Both the position numbers and the translations under genes were made by a program. A model generated the notes under the pieces. The model saw only the letters and a list, made by a program, of their open reading frames with translations, was not told the origin of the DNA and did no database searches. From contig NZ_JACYXZ010000001.1 of assembly GCF_014842875.1 (NCBI RefSeq), forward strand, positions 1,178,001-1,242,000: a stretch of 64,000 bases of DNA, in the 5' to 3' direction. Positions 24,412-32,623 of the stretch are shown piece after piece; the stretch's first letter is position 1; each line of letters opens with the position of its first letter. Origin of the DNA: Nocardioides donggukensis. GTDB lineage: Bacteria; Actinomycetota; Actinomycetes; Propionibacteriales; Nocardioidaceae.

Positions 24412-25581
24412 GTGCGGATCCTCCTGTTCACCGGCAAGGGCGGTGTCGGCAAGTCCACGGTCGCGGCCGGTACGGCGGCCCTGGCGGCCTCGCGAGGACA
24501 GCGCACCCTGGTGCTGTCCACCGACGCCGCGCACTCGCTGGCCGACGCGTTCGGCACGCCCGTCGGTGCGGAGCCGACGGAGGTGGCCGAGCACCTCTTC
24601 GTGCAGCAGGTGGACGCGCAGCGCCTCTTCGAGCAGTCCTGGGCGGACATCCAGGGCTACCTGCTGACCGTGCTGGACGTGGCCGGCGTCGACCCGGTCG
24701 CGGCCGAGGAGCTGACCGTGATCCCCGGCGCGGAGGAGGTCCTCGCCCTGCTGGAGCTGCGTCAGCACGCCCTGTCTGGGGAGTGGGACGTCATCGTCGT
24801 GGACTGCGCGCCGACCGCGGAGACCCTCCGGCTGCTGGCCCTCCCGGAGGCGCTGGGGTGGTACATGCAGCGCGTGTTCCCGTTCGAGCGCCGGGTGGTA
24901 AAGGCCCTCAAGCCGGTGCTGACCAAGGCCGCCGGGGTCCCGATGCCCGAGGACTCGGTGTTCGACGCCGTGGAGCGGCTGCACGCCGAGCTGGACCAGG
25001 TGCGGGCCCTGCTGTCCGGCGACGACGCCAGCGTCCGGCTCGTGCTCACCCCCGAGGCCGTGGTCCTGGCCGAGGCCCGGCGGTCCTTCACCACCCTGTC
25101 GCTGTTCGGCTACCGGGTCGACGGGGTGGTGGCGAACCGGGTCTTCCCCGACGGTGCCGGCGACCCCTGGCGCGAGGGCTGGGTCGCTGCACAGGCGCGG
25201 GTGCTGGAGGAGGTCGAGGAGTCCTTCGCCGCGGTCGACCGCTGGCGCAGCGTCTACCGACCGGGCGAGCCGGTGGGGGTCGAGGCCCTGCGCACGCTCG
25301 CCGAGGACCTGTACGACGGCTCCGACCCGCTCGCCTCCCCGTCGGGGCCGCGGCCGCTGACCGTCGAGCGGACCCCGGGCGGTGCCGTGCTCCGGCTCGC
25401 GCTGCCGTTCGTGACCAGGGGCGAGGTCGATCTCGCCAGGCACGGCGACGAGCTGGTGGTGACCGTGGCGTCGTATCGTCGACTCCTGTCGCTGCCCACC
25501 GGCCTGGCCCGGCACCGGGTGGCGGGGGCACGCGTCGAGGAGGGTGCCCTGCAGGTGAGATTCGAGGAGAGGAAGCCGTGA
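24412..25581 (+). CDS. ArsA/Get3-like P-loop ATPase
   Basis: The 389-residue protein has the deviant P-loop FTGKGGVGKSTVAAGTAALA, switch I LSTDAAHSLADAFGTPVG and switch II VVDCAPTAETLRLLALPEA. The C-terminal ~80 residues (TPGGAVLRLALPFVTRGEVD, DELVVTVASYRRLLSLPTGL) form a small alpha-crystallin-like ArsA-C domain found in actinobacterial members. The arsenite-binding cysteines of true ArsA are absent, so arsenic export is unlikely. A chaperone or targeting role is possible. It starts at GTG 24412, six bases after the SRPBCC stop. Confidence 0.88.
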   Translation: MRILLFTGKGGVGKSTVAAGTAALAASRGQRTLVLSTDAAHSLADAFGTPVGAEPTEVAEHLFVQQVDAQRLFEQSWADIQGYLLTVLDVAGVDPVAAEELTVIPGAEEVLALLELRQHALSGEWDVIVVDCAPTAETLRLLALPEALGWYMQRVFPFERRVVKALKPVLTKAAGVPMPEDSVFDAVERLHAELDQVRALLSGDDASVRLVLTPEAVVLAEARRSFTTLSLFGYRVDGVVANRVFPDGAGDPWREGWVAAQARVLEEVEESFAAVDRWRSVYRPGEPVGVEALRTLAEDLYDGSDPLASPSGPRPLTVERTPGGAVLRLALPFVTRGEVDLARHGDELVVTVASYRRLLSLPTGLARHRVAGARVEEGALQVRFEERKP

Positions 25582-26000
25582 GCGACTCCAGCGACGACGG
25601 ACCCGGCGGCCACGAGGTCGGCTCGCTGGGCGAGGAGGCGGCCAAGCTGCTCGGCGCCTTCTCGGACTGGGCGCGCGAGCAGGGTCACGACGCGGCCGAC
25701 GGCGTCGGGCACGGTGCCGCGGACGCGGCCGCCGGTGCCGCCGAGGCCCTGCGGAACGTCGGCGAGCACCTCTCCACCGGCGCCCCCGAGTGCACGTACT
25801 GCCCGGTGTGCCGGGTGGTGCACGCGGTCCGGGCGTGCAGTCCGGAGGTGCGCACCCATCTCGCCGTCGCCGGGATGTCGCTGGTGCAGGCGGCCTCCGC
25901 GCTGCTCGCCACCGCGACCCCGCACGACCGGCGCGCCGAGGCTGCTGCCGAGGACCTCGAGCACATCGACCTGGACGACGACGAATGGCCGGAGCACTGA
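25578..26000 (+). CDS. DUF5304-like small protein with CxxC motif
   Basis: The 140-residue protein has a helical Ala-rich region, then TGAPECTYCPVCRVVHAVRA, which contains a CxxC (CPVC) and neighbouring cysteines suitable for binding zinc, then HLAVAGMSLVQAASALLATA and a very acidic end (DLEHIDLDDDEWPEH). It overlaps its neighbours by 4 bases (GTGA) upstream and 1 base (TGATG) downstream, so the three proteins are co-translated. This is the conserved partner of ArsA-like and glucokinase genes in actinobacteria; its function is unknown. Confidence 0.8.
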   Translation: MSDSSDDGPGGHEVGSLGEEAAKLLGAFSDWAREQGHDAADGVGHGAADAAAGAAEALRNVGEHLSTGAPECTYCPVCRVVHAVRACSPEVRTHLAVAGMSLVQAASALLATATPHDRRAEAAAEDLEHIDLDDDEWPEH

Positions 26001-26941
26001 TGGGGCACACGATCGGGATCGACGTGGGCGGCACCAAGATCGCCGGGGGAGTGGTGGACGCCGAGGGCCGGGTCCTCGACCGCCGCCGGGTCGAGTCGCC
26101 GGCACAGGACTCCGCCGCGATCGAGAAGGCGATCGTCGACCTCGTGGTCGGGCTGTGCGCCGACCACCCCGTGGACGCGGTGGGGGTCTCTGCCGCCGCC
26201 TTCGTCGACAACGCGCGGTCCACCGTGGTGTTCGCGCCGAACCTGGCCTGGCGCGACGTCGAGCTGCGCGCCGACCTCGAGCGGGCGCTCGACCTGCGGG
26301 TGGTGGTCGAGAACGACGGCAACGCCGCGGCCTGGGGCGAGTTCGCCCACGGTGCGGCGGTCGACGCCGACGACCTGCTGATGGTCGCGGTCGGCACCGG
26401 CGTCGGTGGTGGCCTGGTGCTGGACGGTGCGCTGCACCGCGGCTCCTTCGGCATCGCCGGCGAGATCGGACACCTGCGGGTGGTGCCGGGGGGTCGTCCG
26501 TGCCCGTGCGGTCAGCGCGGCTGCCTCGAGCAGTACGCCAGCGGCACCGCCCTGGTGGAGGACACCCGGGCCCTCGTGTCGGCCGGCTCACCCGACTCCG
26601 AGGTGCTGCTGACCCGGGCGCGGGGCGAGGTCGGCGCGATCGACGGGCCCATGGTCACCGAGCTGGCCCGGCAGGGCGACCGGTTCGCACTTGCCCGGAT
26701 CGAGCAGCTCGGACAGTGGCTGGGCGAGGGCGTCGCCAGCCTGGTCGCCGTGCTGGACCCCGGCGTGGTGGTGGTCGGCGGGGGCGTGTCCGAGGCCGGC
26801 GACCTGTTGCTCGACCCGGTGCGCGCGGCGTTCGCCGCCCACCTCACCGGCGGCGGGCACCGCCCCGTCGCGGAGGTGCGGGTCGCCACGCTCGGCAACG
26901 ACGCCGGGCTCATCGGCGCCGCCGACCTCGCCCGCCGCTGA
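26000..26941 (+). CDS. glkA: ROK-family glucokinase
   Basis: The 313-residue kinase has the ATP loop GIDVGGTKIAGGVV, the catalytic region VVENDGNAAAWGEF, and the ROK zinc motif CPCGQRGCLEQYASG (GHLxxxPxGxxCxCGxxGCxE). Glucose phosphorylation is the likely reaction, since this group includes actinobacterial GlkA, which also works in carbon catabolite control in Streptomyces. It is the last gene of the SRPBCC-ArsA-DUF5304 unit and is coupled to the preceding gene by a one-base overlap (TGATG). A second ROK kinase lies 2.4 kb away. Confidence 0.92.
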   Translation: MGHTIGIDVGGTKIAGGVVDAEGRVLDRRRVESPAQDSAAIEKAIVDLVVGLCADHPVDAVGVSAAAFVDNARSTVVFAPNLAWRDVELRADLERALDLRVVVENDGNAAAWGEFAHGAAVDADDLLMVAVGTGVGGGLVLDGALHRGSFGIAGEIGHLRVVPGGRPCPCGQRGCLEQYASGTALVEDTRALVSAGSPDSEVLLTRARGEVGAIDGPMVTELARQGDRFALARIEQLGQWLGEGVASLVAVLDPGVVVVGGGVSEAGDLLLDPVRAAFAAHLTGGGHRPVAEVRVATLGNDAGLIGAADLARR

Positions 26942-26965
26942 GATCGGCCGCGACGGGCGCGCGGG

Positions 26966-28750
26966 TCAGTCGACCAGTCTGATGATCCGCGGGCCGACGC
27001 CGAAGTAGTCGGTCACCTGGCCACTGGTCCGGGTCGGCAGGGCCCTGCTGTTGAAGAACACGACCTTGAGCGACTCGACCTTGTTCGACGCCATGGTGAC
27101 TCCGTTGTCGGCGCTGGCCGAGCTGCTGCCCCGGATCGAGGAGGCCGCCACTGCCTCGTCGGTGAGGAACGCCGGCCGGAAGTCGATGATGGAGTACTTC
27201 AGGCTGCCGCCGTTGGCCGGCTCGATGTGGAGCACGGGGACGTAGAAGAACCGCGGCGAGTCGTAGATCGACGGGTCCAGCACGGCGTCGCCGGTGTAGT
27301 TCGGCCGGGCGAAGTCTGCCAGCGACGTGGTGCCGTCGGTGATGAAGCAGGTGAGCACGTCGTTGTTGATGCTGTAGCTGCCCGACGCGTTCACGGTCCG
27401 GTTGGTCCCGCCGTTGCACCCCGGCGTGGTGGGCTTGGTCGTCAGCCGCCCCGGCGCCGGGATGCCACTGCCGGTGATCATGCCGGACGTGGTCGCATTG
27501 GCCGGCAGACCGGTGTCGGTGTCGACGCAGTTGGTGCCCGGCCTCAGCCCCGGGTTCGGCAGGGCGCTGACGACAGCCCCGTTCAGGCCGTCGACGCACA
27601 GCCCGGTCGGCAGCCAGGTCTGGTGCTTGGTCAGCGTGAGGGGTGCCTGCAGGTTCGTGGCCATGTTCATGGCCAGCTGGTCGTTCACCGACGGCACGTC
27701 GGTGCGCTGCAGCTTCAGGGCGCCGAAGTTGCCGGAGCTGGAGCCGGCGTCGCACTCCAGCACCGGGTCGCCGACCCGGAAGGCGGGTGCTTGGTTCTTG
27801 TCCGACCACCTGCCGGTCAGGGCGAGCGGGCCGTTGAGCTCGTAGACCCGGATGTAGTAGACCTTCTCGCTCCCCGCCACCGCGGTCGGCACCGGCACGG
27901 TGATCGTCTTGCTGGAGTTGTTGTTGGCCGTCCACGGCACGGGAGGCAGGAACGGGTGCAGCCCGCCGCCCGGGTCGGTGAACGAGGTGGCCACCACCGG
28001 AGCCCCGCCGTCCGAGGGGAAGAAGCCGACGTGGATCGCGTTCTGGAACCGCGAGCCGGTGAGCTGGACCTGCTGGCCGAACTGGTTGACGTCGATCCGC
28101 TGGGGCGTCACCCCGGTCAACTGGGTGTTGTTGGTGTCGCCGTCGAACGCGAGGGTCGGCACGGGCACCGGCGTCACGTGGCCGTTGGCGGGGTCGGTGA
28201 TGGTCTGCCGCCCGTAGTCGCACGGCGCCACGGCGTACACGGGCAGCGCGCCCAGGGGCGAGAGGACCTTGACCGTGGCGTGCGCCTGGACGTCCTTGTT
28301 GTCGGTGCCGAAGATCCCGGCGAACCCGTAGTCCACCAGGCTGGCCGGCGCGAACACCTGGAGCCCGCCGTTGCCGCGGCGGACGCATCCGTTGTCGTAG
28401 AGGTTCGTCGTGGTGTTGACCGTGCAGGCCTGCAGCTGTGCCGCGGTCACGCACGGGTTGGCGTCGCTGCAGACTCCCGCGCCGTTCTGCGGCCGGTTGC
28501 TGTTCATGGAGTCGGCCACGGCCTGGTAGACGGCGGCCGGGATCGTGCCCGTGTTCCCGTTGAGGTTGCGGGCCGCCCCGAGCGCGCCGAAGTCGGCCTG
28601 GCCCTGCACGTCGGACTTCCGGGCCACGGCGTTGCCGAGGTCGACCGCGAGGACTCCCATGGCGACCAGGAAGGAGGCCAGCAGCGCGAACAGGACGGCG
28701 TACGCTCCGCTCTCGTCCTTGGCGCGGCGGGGTCGGGTCACGGCACGCAC
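26966..28750 (-). CDS. tadG: TadG-like pilus-associated protein
   Basis: The 594-residue protein starts with a prepilin-like segment (DESGAYAVLFALLASFLVAM), then the TadE/TadG signature AVDLGNAVARKSDVQGQADF, and a long Thr/Asn/Pro-rich extracellular part. Eight or so cysteines (for example CSDANPC, CGDYG-like CDYGRQT, CVDGLNG) could form disulfides. The +5 Glu of true pilins is replaced (G/AYAVLFAL), so cleavage or polymerisation may differ. It overlaps tadE by 13 bases. The long ectodomain may be an adhesin; that is an inference. It is convergent with the glucokinase after 24 bases. Confidence 0.85.
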   Translation of the reverse strand: MRAVTRPRRAKDESGAYAVLFALLASFLVAMGVLAVDLGNAVARKSDVQGQADFGALGAARNLNGNTGTIPAAVYQAVADSMNSNRPQNGAGVCSDANPCVTAAQLQACTVNTTTNLYDNGCVRRGNGGLQVFAPASLVDYGFAGIFGTDNKDVQAHATVKVLSPLGALPVYAVAPCDYGRQTITDPANGHVTPVPVPTLAFDGDTNNTQLTGVTPQRIDVNQFGQQVQLTGSRFQNAIHVGFFPSDGGAPVVATSFTDPGGGLHPFLPPVPWTANNNSSKTITVPVPTAVAGSEKVYYIRVYELNGPLALTGRWSDKNQAPAFRVGDPVLECDAGSSSGNFGALKLQRTDVPSVNDQLAMNMATNLQAPLTLTKHQTWLPTGLCVDGLNGAVVSALPNPGLRPGTNCVDTDTGLPANATTSGMITGSGIPAPGRLTTKPTTPGCNGGTNRTVNASGSYSINNDVLTCFITDGTTSLADFARPNYTGDAVLDPSIYDSPRFFYVPVLHIEPANGGSLKYSIIDFRPAFLTDEAVAASSIRGSSSASADNGVTMASNKVESLKVVFFNSRALPTRTSGQVTDYFGVGPRIIRLVD

Positions 28751-29151
28751 GTGTCGCTCCCGTTCGGCGCCTGCTCGTCGGTCTCCATGCGCGCGTCGTA
28801 GGTGCGGGTGACCGTGCTCGGGATGCCGGGGAAGTAGTTCAGGACGTCGGAGTCGGCCGTGATCGTGATCGTGATCGGGTCTCCGACCGAGAGGGTGCTG
28901 GGCGCCGGCGCGACCGTCACGGTGTCCAGCTGCGGGGAGTGCCCCTTCGCGAACGCGGTCCGGTCCGAGGTCCAGCAGTCGCCCACGACGACGCGTCGAG
29001 CGGTCTCACGGGCGGCGCTGTTGGCCGTCTCGGCCACGTAGAAGAAGTAGCCGTACTCCACGATGCCCAGGACGATCGTGATGAAGATCGGCAGGATCAG
29101 CGCGAACTCGACGGCAGCCGCGCCGTCCTCGCGCTTCTTTCGTCTCATCAT
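28738..29151 (-). CDS. tadE: TadE-type pseudopilin
   Basis: The protein of about 137 residues begins MMRRKKREDG/AAAVEFALIL, a class IVb prepilin site with Glu at +5, followed by the hydrophobic helix PIFITIVLGIVEYGYFFYVA and the TadE signature NSAARETARRVVVG. The rest is a small beta-rich domain with a few cysteines. The open frame continues upstream, but the double ATG at 29151/29148, with AGGGG nine bases before, gives the normal length. It is coupled to tadG and lies 7 kb from the main tad operon, although a shared promoter motif links them. Confidence 0.9.
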   Translation of the reverse strand: MMRRKKREDGAAAVEFALILPIFITIVLGIVEYGYFFYVAETANSAARETARRVVVGDCWTSDRTAFAKGHSPQLDTVTVAPAPSTLSVGDPITITITADSDVLNYFPGIPSTVTRTYDARMETDEQAPNGSDTCVP

Positions 29152-29309
29152 CTCCGTGTGCCCCTCGTCATCTCCGTGACCCCCTCCGCTCCTGGAGACC
29201 CTGACAGGGCCCCATCCCCCATGCAGAGGTCCTGCGACGGCTGAGTCTAGGAAGGCTCGCGCCCGCGCCGCACCGCTTTGGGTGGACATGACCCGTTCGG
29301 GTGGCCTGC

Positions 29310-29319
29310 GGTCTAGTCA
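29310..29319 (-). promoter_or_regulatory. GGWCTAGWCM motif before tadE-tadG
   Basis: GGTCTAGTCA (read TGACTAGACC on the minus strand) lies 159-168 bases upstream of the first tadE ATG. It is the third locus with this motif in the window. Confidence 0.4.
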
Positions 29320-29378
29320 TCGCCGCCCCGCCGCGAGCCGGGCGGTGCCCGGGCCGAGGCGTGGGACAGGATGACCCC

Positions 29379-30374
29379 GTGGCGGACAGTGGTGTCTGGG
29401 TCGGGGTCGACGTCGGCGGCAGCAAGGTGCTGGCCGGGGTCGTCGACGATCGCGGACGGGTGCTGAGGACCAGCCGTCGGACCACTCCCGGTCGGGCCGA
29501 GCGGGTGGAGCAGGTCGAGGACACCCTCAGCGCGGCGGTCCTGGAGGCCGCCGACGGGTGCGACGTGCTCGGTGTCGGGGTCGCGGCGGCCGGCTTCGTC
29601 GACGCGGCGGGGGAGCGGGTGATGTTCGCGCCGCACCTGCCCTGGCTCGACGCTCCGGTGCGGGCCCGGCTCGAGCATCGCTGGCGGGTGCCGGTGGTCC
29701 TGGACAACGACGCCAACGCGGCGGCGTACGCCGAGGGACGCTTCGGCGCCGCCGCCGGAGTCGACACCTCGGTCGTCGTCACCCTGGGCACCGGCATCGG
29801 GGGCGCGCTGCTGCTCGATGGCCGGATCCATCGTGGGGCCAGCGGCATGGCAGGGGAGTTCGGGCACATGCAGGTGGTGCCGGACGGACTGCCCTGTGAA
29901 TGCGGTGGCCGGGGGTGCTGGGAGCAGTACTCCTCGGGGAACGCCCTGGTGCGCTACGTGCGGGACCGCCTCGGCGGCCGACCGTCCGCTCTGGCGACAC
30001 GATGCGCAGGCGACCCCGCACGGGTCAGCGGGCCGATGGTCACCGAGGAGGCGGAGGCCGGAGACCCGCTGGCGAGAGAGGCGTTCGCGCACGTGGGCGA
30101 CTGGCTCGGCGTCGGGCTCGCCAACCTGGTCGCGGCCCTCGACCCGCACCTGATCGTGGTCGGCGGCGGCGTCTCGACGGCCGGGGATCTCCTGCTGGAG
30201 CCGGCGCGGCTGGCTCTGCGCCGGGCGCTCGTCGGGGCCGGGCACCGCGGCGTGCCCCCGCTCCGGCCGGCCCGGCTGGGTCCCGAGGCCGGTCTCGTCG
30301 GTGCCGCGACGATGGCGCGAGAGTCCGGAGCGGCCGCCGCGCGGCCGGATGGCCGGAGTCAGCCCCGGCGGTAG
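29379..30374 (+). CDS. Second ROK-family sugar kinase
   Basis: The 331-residue protein has VGVDVGGSKVLAGVVDDRG (ATP loop), VVLDNDANAAAYAEGRFG and the ROK motif CECGGRGCWEQYSSG. It is about as long as glucokinases but differs from the glkA copy (CPCGQRGC there), so it is not a recent duplicate. The substrate could be glucose or another hexose or amino sugar. The GTG at 29379 is used; CAGGAT ends six bases upstream, a weak leaderless-type box. The tail after ATMARESGAAAARPDGRSQP is probably disordered. It ends in a 16-base overlap with the convergent LOR/SDH-like gene. Confidence 0.87.
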   Translation: MADSGVWVGVDVGGSKVLAGVVDDRGRVLRTSRRTTPGRAERVEQVEDTLSAAVLEAADGCDVLGVGVAAAGFVDAAGERVMFAPHLPWLDAPVRARLEHRWRVPVVLDNDANAAAYAEGRFGAAAGVDTSVVVTLGTGIGGALLLDGRIHRGASGMAGEFGHMQVVPDGLPCECGGRGCWEQYSSGNALVRYVRDRLGGRPSALATRCAGDPARVSGPMVTEEAEAGDPLAREAFAHVGDWLGVGLANLVAALDPHLIVVGGGVSTAGDLLLEPARLALRRALVGAGHRGVPPLRPARLGPEAGLVGAATMARESGAAAARPDGRSQPRR

Positions 30375-31603
30375 TCCGGGACCAGCTCGACCGCCAGCTG
30401 CTCCAGGAACAGTCCGACGTCGGTGACGATGCCGCGCGCCTGGGACGAGCCCCGGTCGGCGAGCTTGGTGACCGTGGCGGGGTTGATGTCGACGCACACG
30501 AGCGGGACCGACGCGGGCAGGATGTTCCCGGTCGCCACCGAGTGCAGCATCGTCGCGACCATGAGGCAGAAGCCGACGTCGGGCAGCTTGGCCCGCATGG
30601 CGCGCTGGCCCTCGATGACGTCGGTGTGGACGTCGGGCAGGGGGCCGTCGTCGCGGACCGAGCCCACGAGCACGAACTCGCGGTCGTGGGTGACGAGCGA
30701 GTGCATGATGCCGCCGGTGAGCACACCGTTCTCGACGGCGGCGCGGATCGAGCCCTGCTTGCGGATCGTGTTGAGGGCCCGGATGTGGTGCTCGTGCCCG
30801 TGCTCGACGCCGCGGCCCTCCGCGAGGTCGATGCCGAGGGAGGTGCCGAACAGCGACGACTCGATGTCGTGGGTGGCGAGTGCGTTGCCGGCGAAGAGCA
30901 CGTCGACGAAGCCGGCCTCCACCATCGCGACCATGGCCGGTGCCGCGCCGGTGTGCACGACGCCGGGTCCTCCGACCCACAGCACCTTCTTGCCCTGCTG
31001 CTTGGCCTCGCGCATGCCGTCGGCGACCTGGCGGACCAGCACCGCCTGCGGCTTCTCGGAGGAGACCTCGGACTCCATGAACCCGAAGGCCTCCGCGGAC
31101 TTGTCCGGCACCGGGACCGTGACCCGGATGCCGGAGGCACCGCAGATCACCTCCATGCCGGCGCGGACGTCGGACATGGGCAGCGTGTAGACCCGGGCCG
31201 GGGTGCCGGACTCGTCCCGCTCGAGGATGAGACCGCAGTCCATCTCCGGGTTGCCGACCTCGAGCCAGGTGCCCTCGACCCGGACCCGGGTCTCGAGGTT
31301 GGTCGTGGAGTAGAAGAACTCCGGCAGTACGCCGTCCTGCTCGGCGACCGCGACCTCCGCCTCGCCCGGGTCCACCTGGTTGACGCCGCGGGTCTGCAGA
31401 CGCATCAGCAGCCGCTGCAATGAGGGGTCGTCGTCGGCGATCACCGTGATCAGCGCCCGGGACGGGTCGTCGGTCTCGCGGCCGACGTCGAACCGGTCGA
31501 TGACGTAGTCGCCGGCATACTCCCGGATGTCGTTGAGGACCCGCGACAGGATGCCGTGGTCCATCAGGTGGCCGCTGATCTCGACGCTCTCTCGCACACT
31601 CAC
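30359..31603 (-). CDS. LOR/SDH-like (TIGR00300, ArgZ/AgrE C-terminal-like) protein
   Basis: The 414-residue protein has an N-terminal alpha/beta domain (SVRESVEISGHLMDHGILSR) and a C-terminal Rossmann-like half with GKKVLWVGGPGVVHTGAAPA, FAGNALATHDIESSLFGTSL and LVCVDINPATVTKLADRGSS. It belongs to the group formerly called LOR/SDH bifunctional-like proteins; relatives fused to arginine dihydrolase (AgrE/ArgZ) have ornithine cyclodeaminase activity. Here the dihydrolase part is missing, so proline formation from ornithine is only a guess. TAGGGT (31611-31616 on the minus strand) ends seven bases before the GTG start. Longer frames through the repeats upstream are not real. Confidence 0.8.
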   Translation of the reverse strand: MSVRESVEISGHLMDHGILSRVLNDIREYAGDYVIDRFDVGRETDDPSRALITVIADDDPSLQRLLMRLQTRGVNQVDPGEAEVAVAEQDGVLPEFFYSTTNLETRVRVEGTWLEVGNPEMDCGLILERDESGTPARVYTLPMSDVRAGMEVICGASGIRVTVPVPDKSAEAFGFMESEVSSEKPQAVLVRQVADGMREAKQQGKKVLWVGGPGVVHTGAAPAMVAMVEAGFVDVLFAGNALATHDIESSLFGTSLGIDLAEGRGVEHGHEHHIRALNTIRKQGSIRAAVENGVLTGGIMHSLVTHDREFVLVGSVRDDGPLPDVHTDVIEGQRAMRAKLPDVGFCLMVATMLHSVATGNILPASVPLVCVDINPATVTKLADRGSSQARGIVTDVGLFLEQLAVELVPDYRRG

Positions 31604-31640
31604 GGCCCCGACCCTAGTAGGTCTCCCGATCGTGGTCCCC

Positions 31641-31952
31641 GGTGGTTGAGGAGCGAGCGCCAGCGAGCGTCTCGAAACCACCCCGCCCCGCTGGTTGAGG
31701 AGCGAGCGCCAGTGGTCCCCGGTGGTTGAGGAGCGAGCGCCAGCGAGCGTCTCGAAACCACCCCCTCGGCTGGCGTGCTGGTTTCGAGACGGTCGCTGCG
31801 CGACCTCCTCAACCACCGATGTGCAGCCGTGGTCTTCGCTGGTTGAGGAGCGAGCGCCAGCGAGCGTCTCGAAATCACCCCGCCCCGGTGGTTGAGGAGC
31901 GAGCGCGGTCCCCGGTGGTTGAGGAGCGAGCGCCAGCGAGCGTCTCGACACC
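31641..31952. repeat. Palindromic repeat cluster, left part A
   Basis: Units share arms GGTTGAGGAG and GTCTCGAAACC around a 14-16 base centre. Plus-orientation (F) units lie at 31641-31682, 31721-31762, 31839-31878 and 31914-31952; truncated F halves at 31691-31712 and 31887-31907; one unit in the opposite orientation (R) at 31778-31817. The F centre is a direct repeat (GCGAGCG CCA GCGAGCG). The R centre is a hairpin (GGTCGC TGC GCGACC). Spacers are 8-27 bases and often read CCCGCCCCG or GTGGTCCCC. Confidence 0.9.
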
Positions 31953-31970
31953 GGAGCGAGCACGGCCCCC

Positions 31971-32089
31971 GGTGGTTGAGCAGCGAGCGCCAGCGAGCGT
32001 CTCGAAACCACCCCGCCCCGCTGGTTGAGGAGCGAGCGCGGTCCCCGGTGGTTGAGGAGCGAGCGCCAGCGAGCGTCTCGAAACCCACC
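31971..32089 (+). repeat. Palindromic repeat cluster, left part B
   Basis: F units at 31971-32012 and 32047-32089 and a truncated F half at 32021-32040, all in plus orientation. The half-units break at the same point of the centre (after GAGCGAGCGC) as those in part A, so truncation is not random. Confidence 0.88.
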
Positions 32090-32241
32090 GGGCGCCGCTT
32101 CCCACCCGGTGGACGTGCATAACGACATGCAGCCGCCGCCCTCCAGCGCCGTACGGCACTCCGAGGCGGGGTGCTGCACGTAGTCCTGCCCGGGCGCCGG
32201 GGTGCGGCACGCGAGCGGCGCGACCTGCTCGACCGGGCGAC
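32090..32241. other. Unique segment between repeats, possible gene remnant
   Basis: This is the only non-repeat stretch in the left array. On the minus strand it can be read as a Cys-containing peptide (CRTPAPGQDYVQHPASECRT, GGGCMSLCTSTGWE) without a start or stop of its own. It may be the end of a decayed secreted protein gene. The evidence is weak. Confidence 0.25.
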
Positions 32242-32549
32242 GGTGGTTGCCCTTCGAGACGGCGCTGGCGCGCCTCCTCAGGAACCGGGGCGAGCCCGGT
32301 CCTCGGTGGTTGAGGAGTGAGCGCCAGCGAGCGTCTCGAAACCACCCTCGGCTGGCGCGTGGTTTCGAGACGGGCCTTGGCGGCCCTCCTCAACCACCGA
32401 CGTGCGAGCCCGGTCCTCGGTGGTTGCCCTTCGAGACGGCGCTGGCGCGCCTCCTCAGGAACCGGAGCGAGCGCCAGCGAGCGTATCGAAACCACCCCCT
32501 CGGCTGGCGTGCTGGTTTCGAGACGGTCGCTGCGCGACCTCCTCAACCG
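32242..32549. repeat. Palindromic repeat cluster, left part C with composite pairs
   Basis: Variant R-like units with arms GGTTGCCCTTCGAGAC and TCCTCAGGAACC lie at 32242-32286 and 32419-32463, F units at 32305-32346 and 32464-32496 (5' truncated), and R units at 32359-32398 and 32512-32549. F and R alternate with a short constant spacer (CCTCGGCTGGCGTG), so F-spacer-R forms a composite that recurs at 31721-31817, 32305-32398 and 32464-32549. The centres differ (GGTCGC/GCGACC, GGGCC/GGCCC, GGCGC/GCGCC) but keep pairing. Confidence 0.88.
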
Positions 32550-32623
32550 GCGAGCCTGGGCAGCCGTCCACAGCTTTGGAGGCTCGTCCTGGCCCGCGGC
32601 CTTCCCATCTGCGACGGTCGGGC

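Noticed and set aside
24412..25581. Arsenite efflux ATPase
   Set aside because: The fold is ArsA-like, but the cysteines that bind arsenite are absent and no ars genes are nearby.
22096..26454. Open frame of 1,452 codons on the minus strand
   Set aside because: Only 22096-23886 matches a real protein (FadD); the rest is antisense to the SRPBCC, ArsA, DUF5304 and glucokinase genes and has no family features. It is open only because of high GC.
25254..26591. Arg/Pro-rich 445-codon minus-strand frame
   Set aside because: It is a shadow of the ArsA, DUF5304 and glucokinase genes; no domain or start signal.
30359..32179. N-terminal extension of the LOR/SDH-like protein through the repeats
   Set aside because: The extension encodes translated repeat sequence (WRSLLNHRGP-like); a leaderless promoter at 31611-31616 places the start at 31603.
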